Shown: piece after piece, positions 33,701-43,879 of the stretch
Numbering within the stretch: position 1 is the first letter of the stretch
Layout of the letters: each line of letters begins with the position of its first letter
Assembly: GCA_028386065.3 (NCBI GenBank)
Contig: JAKUCV010006706.1
Coordinates: 267,868 to 331,867, forward strand
Length of the DNA: 64,000 bases
Source of the DNA: Turnera subulata
Taxonomy: Eukaryota; Streptophyta; Magnoliopsida; Malpighiales; Passifloraceae
Reading direction: 5' to 3'
Translations under genes and position numbers: made by a program
Notes under the pieces: model-generated
Seen by the model: the letters and a program-made list of their open reading frames with translations, nothing else
What the model was told of the DNA's origin: nothing
Databases searched by the model: none

Positions 33701-36700
33701 CGGCTTCTGTGTGTGCGGGCCGGAGGGACGGCATGACTGAACTGTCACTGCCGCCGTGAACGGGTAAGCTGCCTTGCTTCCCCTTTCTCGCTTTCCTTTT
33801 CTTATCTCTTTGTGCTTCTGGGTTGTTGTGCTGAATTTGGGTCTGTTTTCGATGGCGGGTCTGCGTGTGTGGCGGTTGTCCTGTGGCGGTGATTGCCGTG
33901 CCTTGTGCGGTGGTCGAGGCGGCGGTGGACTCGTGTGTTGTTGGGTCATTGGTGGTTTGTTGTTTTGTTGGTGAACGGGCTCGTGGTGTCAGTGGAGGCC
34001 GATGTTGGTTCGGGTGCGGTCACAGGATACCGTTCGCGTCGCCGCCTCCTGTTCTCTGGTAAGCATCGTTGTCCTCAATTTTCTCTTCTCCTTTTTCCTT
34101 TGCTCCCCGTGTTGATAGCTTTTGTTGTGGTTGTTTATGGGGTGTTCGGGTCTGGGTTCGGAGGCGGATGGGGTGTGCAGTGACTCGGGTTTTTGCTGTA
34201 CCATAATTCCGGACGGGTCCATCTCCGGGCGATGTGTGAGCTTGTATTTTCCGGTAAGGATTTGTTATTTATAATTCGTCCTTAGTGCTTTTGGATGTAT
34301 ATTGGCTGCTGGTTGATGGATAGAATGTGGTGCATGATTCTGTTCGGTATGGACAGTTTGTGGGGCTGATTTCCGGGTCGCTGTGGTGTTTCTCCAACAT
34401 GTCGGGGTACTGTTCCGGCGAGGGCTGGCCGGAATCCGGTGAACGGGTACTGTTCCGGCGAGCTCGGGAATTATCCGGCGAGGCTCGGGATTTCTCGGCA
34501 AGACAACTTCTTTTCCGGCATTTAACGGTATTTCCCCGAAGTGTAATTTGATGTTTTAAACTCATTCACGGCATGTAAAATTAATTCGAATTGGGGTGTG
34601 TACTAAATCTTGTATAATAGAAACCGAGAGTATGGGATGTGTAACATGTGGTCGGTATATGTCCGACGCGGGTAGAACCTTAGGCCGGAAAGGTCGGGCT
34701 CGGGAGCTCGATTAATGTGAGTAAGTGAATGGGCCGGGCCTAGACCCAAGTTATGTCACGTTAAGGGTATACGGGCTTTAGGCCCAAGGGTTATTATGGA
34801 CACGGGCTATAGGCCAATAAAGAGTAATTAATTTAAAATGGGCTTTAGGCCCAATAACTTTAAATGAAATGGGCTTTAGGCCCAGTGACTTTAATTGATG
34901 TGGGCTTAGGCCCTGTGAACCGTTAATCGAGATAAATAATTGAACTTAAGCAAACTTTTGGTCTCGGGCTAGGTTATGGGATTTGTCGAGCTAAGACTGG
35001 GCTTAAGGACTAAAAGATTTCATGTCGTTTTAGTCACGGCATTGACATGCATTCATCATGATTTTATGTGGACCTTATGTGTGGTCATTTTGATTCTATT
35101 ATAGGATATGTTAAGGTGGAATGAGCTTCGGCTTCCGAGACTATTATTATGGCCAAGGTGAGGACTTATAAACCTTTGTATGCATTACTGCCTACAATGC
35201 TCGGTTAACTGTCTTGATATATAATGTGGTAATATGTGTTGGGTCTTTAATGCTGTATGCATGCTTGTTTGATGTGTTGATGTGGCTATCTGCAAGTGTA
35301 CTGTGTTGGTGATATCTCTGATGTTGTATGCATGATTTGTGAACTGTGTACCAGTGTGATATATTATGCCTGTCGTGCATGAGTTGTTTTGTGTGTTAAA
35401 TAATGTGATATATGGTTTTGTGGTTTGTGTGGTGGATTGTGGGCTGGAGGCCCGGACTTGAGTTTAAGTTGTTAAATCCACACAACCCTGATTGAAATAA
35501 CGTATGGTACAACTCTTAAGGAATAATGTGAATAACGAATTATAATTAAGTCTACTGTGGGGCTGTTGACCGGTTGGTTCGAGTGGGAAGTAATACCCCT
35601 CGGGATGGCATGCGGGTTTGCATGTGGGCCTGTGATGGCCGGTTCTACCTCCCTCCTTCTACCTCCCCCTTTCTACCTCCCTCTTTCTCTCTGTCTCTCT
35701 CTCTCTATGGATATGTTGGGCTTCGTGCCTGGTTTATTTGGGCTTCGTGCCTGTTTATTTGGGCTTCGTGCCTGGTTGTCTGATCAGACGGGACCGAGCT
35801 CGACGCACACAGTAGAGGGCCCTAAATAAAATATTTAAACCTAATAACAAGATAATAATATAAGTAATGACAAGTGATGGTTTGTAGTCTGATGATGTCT
35901 TGCTCCCTGTATTGTGGTTGTTGTGGTTTGATGCCGGTGTATTTGTAGTTGATTTGTTTTGTATATTATTGGTTTATTTGTCTGCGGTGAGACAGTGGTT
36001 GGTCTCACCCCCTCACAGTCTTTTCAGGTTAACTGCTTGTTGAGCAGTGGTGCATATCAGCAGGTGGCGGTGCGTTCCTCTCCTCGGGTCGGATCCATAG
36101 AGTTCACTGCATACATGTTATTTTACGTATTGTCTTCCGCTGCATACTCGTTGTTGTGTAAATTGTTGTATAATTGTTCAATGTTTATGTTGTTGATATT
36201 GTATCCCGGGTAGAAGGGCAATTTGGTCACTTCACATGATGTATAATCTTTAATGAATAATTTGGGATACGGGTGTCCCGGGAATGATAAGGGCAATTTG
36301 GCCAATCTATAATTGATTTACAACTTATATTAATAAATTGGGACACGGGCGCTTCAAAACCCGTCCCTAGTTAGCCAATACGAAATTCCCGGGTCTAAAC
36401 CCGACTTAATGCTCTCTCACCAAAACTCCGAGTATCGGGACCTAAGGTTTACCGGCTTAAGCCCAACTAAGTCCAATAAGTAGTTCCCGGGCCTATGGCC
36501 CACTCATTATGTCCTTTACGAGTTTCCGGCCTAAAACCCAATCTAAGCCCAAATTCAATTTCCGGGCCTAAAGCCCACTTCCTTAAGTCCTTATTACCCA
36601 ATTGTAGGATTGGGCTCAAAGCCCGTTACTTAAGTCCAAGGTCAATTCGATCCCAAAGATTCCCGGCCTAAAGGTTCTACCCGTATCGGTAAAACTCCCG

Positions 36701-39700
36701 GTTATATTCCACACAAATTCCCGTACTCGATCTACTACTATGTACCTTATCAATATTACAAAACCCAATCCAAATTAAATAAGTACATGACATGAATAAC
36801 ACAATTTATACATCAAGTATAATGCCGGAGTCAAAACCCGAACCTTCGCCGGAAAATTCCCGAGCCTTCGCCGGATTCCGGTGATCTTCGCCGGAATTCT
36901 CTAAAAACTGCCAGCAACAATTAAACACAACAACTTAAAACGATTCCAACACAAACACTCATAAACCCCTTAAATGGGTTAGAAGAAAAATTTGATGAAC
37001 GGATCTTACCCGGGATCCGAACACCCACTGTCCACGCCAGATTCCCAAAACCACAGTGTACCACCAACAACGATTCACAGTTACAACGGCCACTGCCTGC
37101 GAAGAACCCACACAACCGAACCGCCGGCAACAACGCGACAACCACCACCAACAATCTACGCGACACAGCCGCCCACCACCAATATCGGCCACCAAAACAA
37201 AAATCCACAAACACCACCAAGTCAGACCCGAAACCAACACAAAACGGGACAAAGAAAATCAGCCATCAAAACTACCCCAATTCGTCACCACCACCAAAAA
37301 CAAACAAAAACGAATTAATTTGAGGGGAAGGCGACTGCGAACGCTTACCGGTATCAACTCCACGCTGCCGGCACCGGTCTGGCCTCGGGCTCACCCCTCT
37401 GCAACTCGCGACGGCGACGGCGACGGTTTGAGGGACGTGCAGCGGCGTCCCAGTGTTTTTGCGTATGCCGAGAAAGCGGAAAAAGAGAAGAGGACGGGAG
37501 TGGAAGATGAGGAGTAACAGAGGGAGAGAAAACGAGAGGAGAAGGAAGAAGGGAGAGGGAAGAGAGAGAGAAAAGAAAAAGAGAGAAGCAAGGTAGGAGG
37601 GAGGCGGCGCCGGTTTGGAGAAGAAGAGAAAAAGAGAAATAAGAAAGAAGAAGAAAAGAAAAAGAAAAGAAGAAGGGAGTGGCCGGCTAGGGTTTGGCCG
37701 TTCCTAGTGGACGACATGTCGTTCCACTAGGCGCGGTCAACCCCCCTGGTCAACGCGTTTCTTTTTTTTTTTTTTAAACGTTACCAAAACGACGTAGTTT
37801 CGGGGAAATTACTTCAAAATTTAACTCTCAACCCCGAAACCCGATTACACTCCAACGAAAGCCGAACCCGTCATGCCATCGACTTAATTCCAATATAACC
37901 AAGGTAAAATAACTTATTCCCTTGTCCAAAAATTCAGAAATTCCTCAAGGGCAAAATTGGAATAAAAATTTCGAAAATTCCGAAAGTCAAATTATGAAAA
38001 TTCGGGACGTTACATTATCCATCCTCACCTTAGCCGATTTCCTACTCCTGAAAGTCCTCAAATTGTCCCGGCTCTGGTTCCTCGGGAATCCGCTCGTTAA
38101 CAGCTCCTATATATAATTATTGGCAAAAACATAGTCACACAAATGCACAGTGAATATGATATGCGAATGACTACAACCCCATTACCCGTATTCGTCTGCT
38201 ACTTCGACGTAAATATTATTATCTTTTTAAATTATTTGTATTTCCTTTCTCCACAAATTAATACATCGTATATATACATATTTCGGATATTATTCTATGA
38301 TAATATCCTTTCCAGAAATTTTATCTTGATTATTTATCTAACTCATGTATATAGATATCTACCATGTTGGCATAGTCATGTACTTGTTTATATCTTTTTC
38401 CAAATTATTTGATAAAAAATAATTATTCCCACCACCTATATTCTTTTTCCAAAAGCAATAACTATCATAAAATAATCTTTCTAGAAATTAATCACAAGTA
38501 CATATTTTTCGGTAGCATATACCACAGTATTCATCTTTAGGAGTGTTACTATAATTTAATAGTCATGTTATAATTATCTTAATCTCTTGAAAATGTTATG
38601 ATAGGGTAATTACTCCATTTATTTTCACAAGATATAGCCATATACTATTTACTATTTTATTTCAGAAAGCATACATAATCCATATTATATATTTCTTTTT
38701 AGAATATATTCATTCTTCAATATTTATTATTATTATTTATTTCCGTTTTTTTAGGTTAATTCGGATTGGGGCCTTTAAGCTAATTACTGGACCATGAGCA
38801 GCCTAAGGGTTTGGTCCAAGGAAACAACTAATCGGTCCAAGTGCAAAACCCAAACCCAGGCCATCAGCCCGGCCCAAGCGCTTAAAACAACCCTAAAGCT
38901 CGACCCGTTTGAGGGTCGGGTCGCTTACCTTAACCCGGCGCTTCACGGGTCGGGGCAGCAGCAGCACGATGGCGAGACGGCGGAGGAGACAAGGCGAGGC
39001 TGAGGCGACTGCAGACGGCACGACGCGAGGCTGCAGCCGTGGAGTCCAGGAACGCGACGCGAGGGAAAAGGGAGGCCGTGCGACATGACTATAGGTAGCC
39101 GCCGGCGGCGGCGTCGAGGGCAGAAAAGAGAGAGGAGACAATGGCTGCCGGCGCAGTTTGGATCCGTCGGCATCGCGTGAGGTGGAGGCGTGATGGCGAC
39201 TGGTCGGCGCGGTGCGGGAAGAGGAGGAAGATGGTGGCGGAAGTGATGGCGTGGATGGTGCTAGCGGCGGTCGATGGTGTCACGGGCGGTTGGTGGTGGT
39301 CACGGTGGTGTGGCGGCGTGAGTTTGTTGTGTTGTTTTATTATTTTATTTTTTTTTAATAATAGCAATATGGTAAGGTATTAAGCCTGGGCAGAATTTGG
39401 TGCAAAAGAAAGATATGCAGAACGAAGGTGCCTGGGTTTGCTTGGAGGAAACAAAGGCAGTGTGGGGTTTATTATTGCAGCAACTGGAAAAGGCACGAAA
39501 CTTGGAAGCTACCAGGAAAAATCAAGGAGGCTTCAGGCAGAAAAAAGTAAGGTGTAAAGAAGAAGAAATTTATTTCCTTGCTGGAGAAGGAGAAGATTCC
39601 CGGGTGAAGCTTCATGGTGAAGAAGAAGCTTCACGAGGCAGAGGAAAAACGTGGTGCAAGTGTGTTACACAAACACTCAAGCGGGTATTGTCCGGACCAG

Positions 39701-41767
39701 CAAATAACTAAAATACCCTTATTACTTTATTTCTGGTCCGTTCTTTCGAGATTAAACCTGACTTTTCTCGAGATTCCTAGACCCGAAAAATACCAACTCT
39801 GGACCGTAAAATCCGCGGAAAAAAAAAATCTAGGACGTGGGGTAAAGGTCGGTTTCAGAATCCGATGCATAATTTACCCTGAAATAATTACCCAAGATTA
39901 ATTTTATAAGGTAAATTACTGTACATAGCCTTTTACAGTCCTGGTAAAAACATAAATTTTACCCGGGCTGTTACATATGTACTTAGTAAAGATATTTTAC
40001 AGAACATATACACGAATATATTTCGACATTAATATAACAATTATATCTGATCAACAAATACGGGTTATAAGGAATAACCCATCGATTATCAAGTACTTTT
40101 CCTTTCTTCCTGATTGTGCGATTGTCCTTCCTTCTTTTGTAGACTGGATAACTATCTTTTCCCTTAATTGTGGACTCAGAAAATGCTCTAGGATAATTAA
40201 ATCGGCATTTTCGATCTTTATTGTCATTGCTATCTTGTATCATGCAGGCACAATTTTTATTTAGTTCACCACAAGGACTATGCATCATACGTTTGGCTAC
40301 CAACTGATAAAGCAAAGGATATTCTATTTCGTCTGGAATCTCTGCGCAAACAAATTGGTCAAATTGCTCAGCGGATGTAATTTTGTTGCCTTCTTTCAAG
40401 ATAATCAATAAGTGGACATGCGACATTCCTCTTTTTTGAAATCCCACAACGAAAGCATATGTCGCCACTTCCCCAAATATCTCTTATTTTACGATTTGAT
40501 TTTTAATATCACAAAATATTGCCCAAAATACTCTGTCAACTAATTCTGGTCTATTCTGTACAATTTGTCCTTCTTACAATTCTTCCTTGATCTCTTCCCA
40601 TTCTGGATTGCATGTTTGACTCAATTTGCGGCCTTTAATTATAATAGATGATTTTTTGTATATGGACAAAAATCTTAAAAAAAAAAAAGGAAAAGAAGAG
40701 AGTTACTAGGTGGGATACGTTAATGATCTTCACCATATGTACGTAGCTATTTTTTTAATGCTAATAATATAGTATATAGCGATATGTATTTGGCTATTTT
40801 TTTTAATGCTAATATAATATATATATAGTGAGTAATATCCTCGACAGATTTTAATAATTATGTATAGCAAGTTTTTTTTAAAAAAGGAAAAAAAGATAAA
40901 AAAAGGAAAAAAAGAGAGTTACGAGGCTATTTTTTAATGCTAGTAATAATAATATAATATGTATGCGAGCTGGAATATCCTCGGCAGATTTAAATAATTA
41001 TGTATAGCAAGTTTTCAAAATGACTATTATGCCTTTAATTACAGTAGAAAGAGGAGGATATTTTGGCATTTTAATTTCACAATTTTTGGGGACAACGTGC
41101 TTTTATATATAGTATAGATATAAAAAACGAGTATTATGTTTGGACCCTGTTACATTGATCCGCTCTATTTAGATTCTAATTAATAACTTCCGTTATATTG
41201 TATTATATTATATATCTTGGAGTTTGTATTAGTTTCGATTCGATAACTTAAAATTGTTGTTTCTATATTTGATTGTCAACAACATATGCAGATCAGGTAC
41301 CATATGGACACAGCAACGAGTGGTTTTTCTATACTACTAGTGCTGCAACAGGGAACAATGATGTTATCAAGACTAGGGATGGGTGCTACTATGAAGTGAC
41401 CGGGGAGAGAGAGGTTCATGACAAGCACCGAACACTTGTTGGCTTTGTGCGACGATTGGAATTCTTCTGTGCCGATGGAACCAAGACTGACTGGGTTGTT
41501 CACGAGTTTAGGCTCCCTGATGGAGAAGAAACCGCAGCAGTTGATGACGACAAAAAGAAGGTTTAATTAGAGACAATATAGTAACTCTTTTTTTTGGTTT
41601 GTCTGGTTTTCTTTCTTTGGAAATGTTTATATGCTGCTGTTGTATATTACAAATGATTTGCGTGATGTTTTATATGTTCTGTATTCTTCCAGGTAGTTGT
41701 GTGCAGGATTCGTTTCGGGCAGCCTGAAAGCTCATCAAGCTCAACGGAGGAAGATGATCCGGAGTAA
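27736..41767 (+). CDS. NAC-like gene A, exons 27736-27898, 41292-41560, 41693-41767
   Basis: Three exons encode a 168-residue protein related to plant NAC transcription factors. Exon 1 holds the start of the domain (GYKFSPTKLQILCDFLKNK, IPTADVY). Exon 2 holds NEWFFYTT, the altered DNA-contact region CYYEVTGEREV and the conserved TDWVVHEFRLPD. Exon 3 holds VVVCRIRFGQPE and an acidic Ser/Glu tail. Intron 1 splits a codon after its first base (GT at 27899, AG at 41290-41291); intron 2 is phase 0. Intron 1 is 13.4 kb because a Helitron with nested insertions sits in it. An upstream ATG at 27719 is out of use because of a one-base loss relative to gene C. There is no C-terminal activation domain. 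A functional product depends on removal of the giant intron. Confidence 0.72.
28129..28492 (-). repeat. tandem ~185-bp repeat near the Helitron 3' end
   Basis: Two copies share AATATAATGTAAATAGTAATTA, split here as AATATAATGTAAAT and AGTAATTATTTATACT, plus AGATGCTAACATTGTTTTAA, with small differences. They lie just inside the 3' hairpin and are non-coding. Confidence 0.75.
28800..30502 (-). pseudogene. Helitron helicase (PIF1-like) remnant
   Basis: On the minus strand the region starts with HDRAAVHIADD and WRILRFNLF. It passes through a probable small intron (about 29993-30177), then VIGRINSVNPKEGESYYLRLLLN. The PIF1-type helicase follows: Walker A GPRGTGKTYLY (about 29300), then the Walker B region, where TAG replaces Trp directly before DEAPMAKR (about 29065), and GGDFRQVLPVVPRGT. 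It has in-frame stops near 29635, 29065 and 28815 and lacks the C-terminal helicase motifs. Helitron helicases unwind DNA during rolling-circle transposition; this one is dead. Confidence 0.88.
33115..33164 (+). promoter_or_regulatory. twin W-boxes and 20-bp ACGT palindrome in L3
   Basis: TTGACC occurs at 33115-33120 and 33129-33134, followed by a perfect 20-bp palindrome CCAAAACGACGTCGTTTTGG at 33145-33164. A near copy of the palindrome (AAAACTACGTCGTTTTGG) lies at about 33046. Corresponding elements exist in L2. TTGAC(C) is the WRKY W-box core and ACGT the bZIP core; use by those factors is inference. Confidence 0.55.
34770..34920 (+). repeat. GGGCTTTAGGCCC-like repeated motif in L3
   Basis: Around six copies of a GGGCTT(T)AGGCCC palindrome-like motif lie at 20-45 base spacing. 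Inverted counterparts (GGGCCTAAAGCCC) occur in L2 around 36480-36640. Confidence 0.6.
37703..37800 (-). promoter_or_regulatory. corresponding W-box pair and palindromes in L2
   Basis: On the L2 strand: a CCAAAACGACGTAGTTT relative at about 37784-37800, two TTGACC boxes (37748-37753 and 37735-37740), and a 29-base near-palindrome at 37703-37731 centred on CGACATGTCG. Order and spacing parallel L3. Confidence 0.5.
39981..40650 (-). pseudogene. Helitron Rep (HUH nickase) remnant
   Basis: The minus strand encodes NRPELVDRVFWAIFCDIK, VVGFQKRGMSHVHLLI (the HUH His-x-His motif at about 40415), HSPCGELNKNCACM and a region ending VKYLY at about 39990. The next codons should be the tyrosine motif, but the frame is shifted by one base and cut by the LTR insertion at 39975. 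Stops are also present upstream, near 40482 and 40577. Rep nicks and joins DNA in rolling-circle transposition. Confidence 0.88.
40733..41010 (-). repeat. imperfect tandem repeat near the Helitron 5' end
   Basis: Two similar blocks contain GGCTATTTTTTAATGCTA, AATATCCTCGRCAGATTT and AATTATGTATAGCAAGTTTT, separated by A/G-rich tracts. Non-coding. Confidence 0.65.
41292..41767 (+). CDS. NAC-like gene A, exons 2 and 3
   Basis: Exon 2 (41292-41560) begins after CATATGCAG and ends AAGAAG|GTTTAA. If unspliced, the frame stops at once within that GTTTAA. Exon 3 (41693-41767) begins after TTCTTCCAG and ends at TAA. The same exon limits occur in copies B and C, which supports the model. Confidence 0.78.
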
Positions 41768-42109
41768 TTCAATCCTGCAAGCTTTGTGCTTTTTGCGAAT
41801 TATATATATAACTTCTGCTAACGCCACGAACTATGATGTGGCAAATATTGTTAATGATTATTTGATCACGAAACTGGAGGTTTAGAATTGCTCTGTATGC
41901 TTAGTTTAATTCTACTTGGGTGTGGGATCTTTAGTCTTAGATTTCCTGCGATTTGATGTTAATTTATTCAAGGATATGGATTTTATTCATGGTCTCAATA
42001 GGATGCAAGCACAAATATAATGCTAGAGTGTGCTACGTGGTTGTGGTCTCAAGGCCACAAGAGACTGCAGTGACGTGGACTTTTGGTTGTAAAAATTATT
42101 ACCAGCGAC

Positions 42110-42538
42110 TGTTGGAATTATTTAATATATATGGGCTTATATTATTAATTACAATTATATTAAAGACTGTCTAATTTTATGGGGCCATTAAGTGATCTAT
42201 TTTGGGCTCTAGAGACATCTTGTTGGTATGGGCTTTTATGTGTAGAAACCCAATACTAGTAATTAGAGTTTTATGGGAACCCTAATTGACCTAATATATA
42301 AAGGATATAATATAGGATTGTGGTCCCCAAGATTATTTTTGCGTCAGTTTTCTCTGCCCCATCACAGAAAAACATACACAAGGCGTTGGAACCAAATCTT
42401 GGAAGCTCCCAATCCTCCCCGATCAACGTTCAAGTTTGTTCATTATTGATTCAGGTACGCCTTACTATACCTGATTATTGTTCTTGATTGTCTTATAATT
42501 TATCAAGATTTTTGAGATATAAAGTAATTATTCTAACA
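42110..42538 (+). repeat. copia 5' LTR
   Basis: 429 bp, TG...CA ends. It differs from the 3' LTR by seven substitutions and no indel. Confidence 0.92.
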
Positions 42539-43879
42539 AGTGGTAGCGGAGCCTGCTTGAATAAATTATTAGATATCATGAAGTTTTTCCTTTTCGGTTC
42601 AATTTTGTAAGGAAACGATTCAATTTTTGCATGAATATTGATTTTGTTTGCAAACTGTTTGCAACTTTGATCATGCGACGAAAAGCTTTTAATTGAATTG
42701 CTTATAGAAAATTGAACATGGCTTTGTGGATTCGGTTTGTTTTTGTGAAAAAAAAAAAAATCTGAGTGTAGAAACAATGGCCTCCGGTTGAAAAAACGCA
42801 TCAGGTAAAGCGGTCTTATGCGGCCACGTCTCTATGGTATTCATGACATGCTGCTTGCCATGTGTTTTGGTTCAAGATTCAACTATCAAATTTGATTTAT
42901 TATTTTTCGTCAAAATCAAATTCTTCATGTTTTTGAGAATTTTGCCGCATCTGGTTAATGTGGAAGTCGCATATGGTACGCGATTTTCGTGAGGCAATTT
43001 CTTTAATAAATAAACATTGTTTTGGTAAACAATTAAATTCAATACATGCTTTTGGTTCTGGGTGATTGCTTTTGGATTTAATAAATTGGGCATGCAATTT
43101 AATTCATAATTTCCACATCATATTATTTTACTATATTTTACTATGTGTGCTATAGATCCAATAAATGTGTTGTGGCATGCGCCACAGTTGGGGAATTTTG
43201 AAATTGCTGCAGATGGTTTAAATCACATACCGAGGGTGATTTGTTCAGTAGATTTCACTTTGGTCCCTACAGTTTAGTTTCTGTCATTCCCGTCCTTACA
43301 TGATAGAATTATAATTTAGTCCTTGCGAGTATATTATTTTACAATTTGCCCAAGTTGACTAAAATTAAGGAATATTTTATTCCTTGCAAAACATATGTTT
43401 GAAATTAAATTCAATATTCAGTATTCTATTATTTTGGGATGTCGAGTATTTTAGTAAATTAGTTGAAGCAACATGTTACCAAAGTAACCTCTCTTGCGTA
43501 GATTAATCTATTTTAAAATATGAGATGCTTGTATGTGAAATTTATGCGAATAGTATATCAGCCCAAAGGAGGATTATTATTTGGCCAAATTTCACATACA
43601 CTTGTAGTAATAAATATGTGACGATTATCAGGTATGCCATGTGGATGATAAGTCGGATGGATGAGAACATTATGAGTGTTCTTAATTGCATAAGATATAG
43701 GCTATGCGCTAAGGAAAGACTAACTTACCCCTCATACAGATAAAATTTCCCATAAGGTTAAGCGGGATATTTAGAGGTGGGAATTTTATAATCGCATGAG
43801 TCTCATGATCATAAGACATGCAATTCCAGAAACCTTTAGGGGGCAGTATGTCCAATAAGGATAAAGTTAAAAGTTTCTT

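Larger units (their letters stand above)
32820..36356 (+). mobile_element. LTR-type insertion L3 inside L2 (3,537 bp)
   Basis: It starts TGTAACGCCCCGAATTTC and ends ACACGGGCGCTTCA, with perfect TSD AAACC at 32815-32819 and 36357-36361. It contains a CT-rich then GC-rich segment (33170-34520), a row of GGGCTTTAGGCCCA-like motifs (34770-34920) and a CT microsatellite near 35680. It lacks protein-coding domains. It matches L2 over both arms and belongs to the same family. Confidence 0.85.
31443..38014 (-). mobile_element. LTR-type insertion L2 inside L1 (about 3.0 kb without insert)
   Basis: It runs from TGTAACGTCCCGAATTTT (minus strand at 38014) to GGGTGTTTCA at 31443, with perfect TSD TTATC at 31438-31442 and 38015-38019. 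It is homologous to L3 but in opposite orientation. It contains paired GGTCAA boxes (TTGACC on its own strand) at 37735-37740 and 37748-37753. No gag-pol coding; best read as a solo LTR. Confidence 0.82.
30503..39975 (-). mobile_element. LTR-type insertion L1 (probable solo LTR, about 2.9 kb without inserts)
   Basis: On the minus strand it runs from TGTAACAGCCCGGG to GGGGCGCTTCA and is flanked by a perfect 5-bp TSD, TATGT (30498-30502 and 39976-39980). TG...CA ends, a 5-bp TSD and the absence of any gag-pol coding or repeated terminus indicate a solo LTR. The sequence is 30503-31442 plus 38020-39975, interrupted by L2. It contains a GC-rich block at 38880-39320. Confidence 0.8.
28090..41118 (-). 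mobile_element. 13-kb Helitron (H2) in intron 1 of NAC-like gene A, with three nested LTR-type insertions
   Basis: On the minus strand the element begins TCTATACTATATATAAAAGC (at 41118) and ends CACAAAAACTAG (at 28090), preceded by a strong hairpin CACGTGC-ATC-GCACGTG. It is inserted between A (28089) and T (41119). The empty site is preserved in gene B's intron near 48852. Rep and helicase remnants lie at either side of a nested LTR-type element. Without the nested insertions it is about 3.55 kb, far shorter than an autonomous Helitron, and its coding parts contain stops. It shares both terminal motifs with H1. Confidence 0.88.

Noticed and set aside
36920..37720. Overlapping open frames in L2 on both strands
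   Set aside because: Low-complexity products from the same GC/CT-rich LTR region in reverse orientation; no domain.
30503..39975. L1, L2 and L3 considered as complete LTR retrotransposons
   Set aside because: No gag, pol, primer site or second direct LTR is visible in any; each is one TG...CA unit with its own TSD, so solo LTR fits better.
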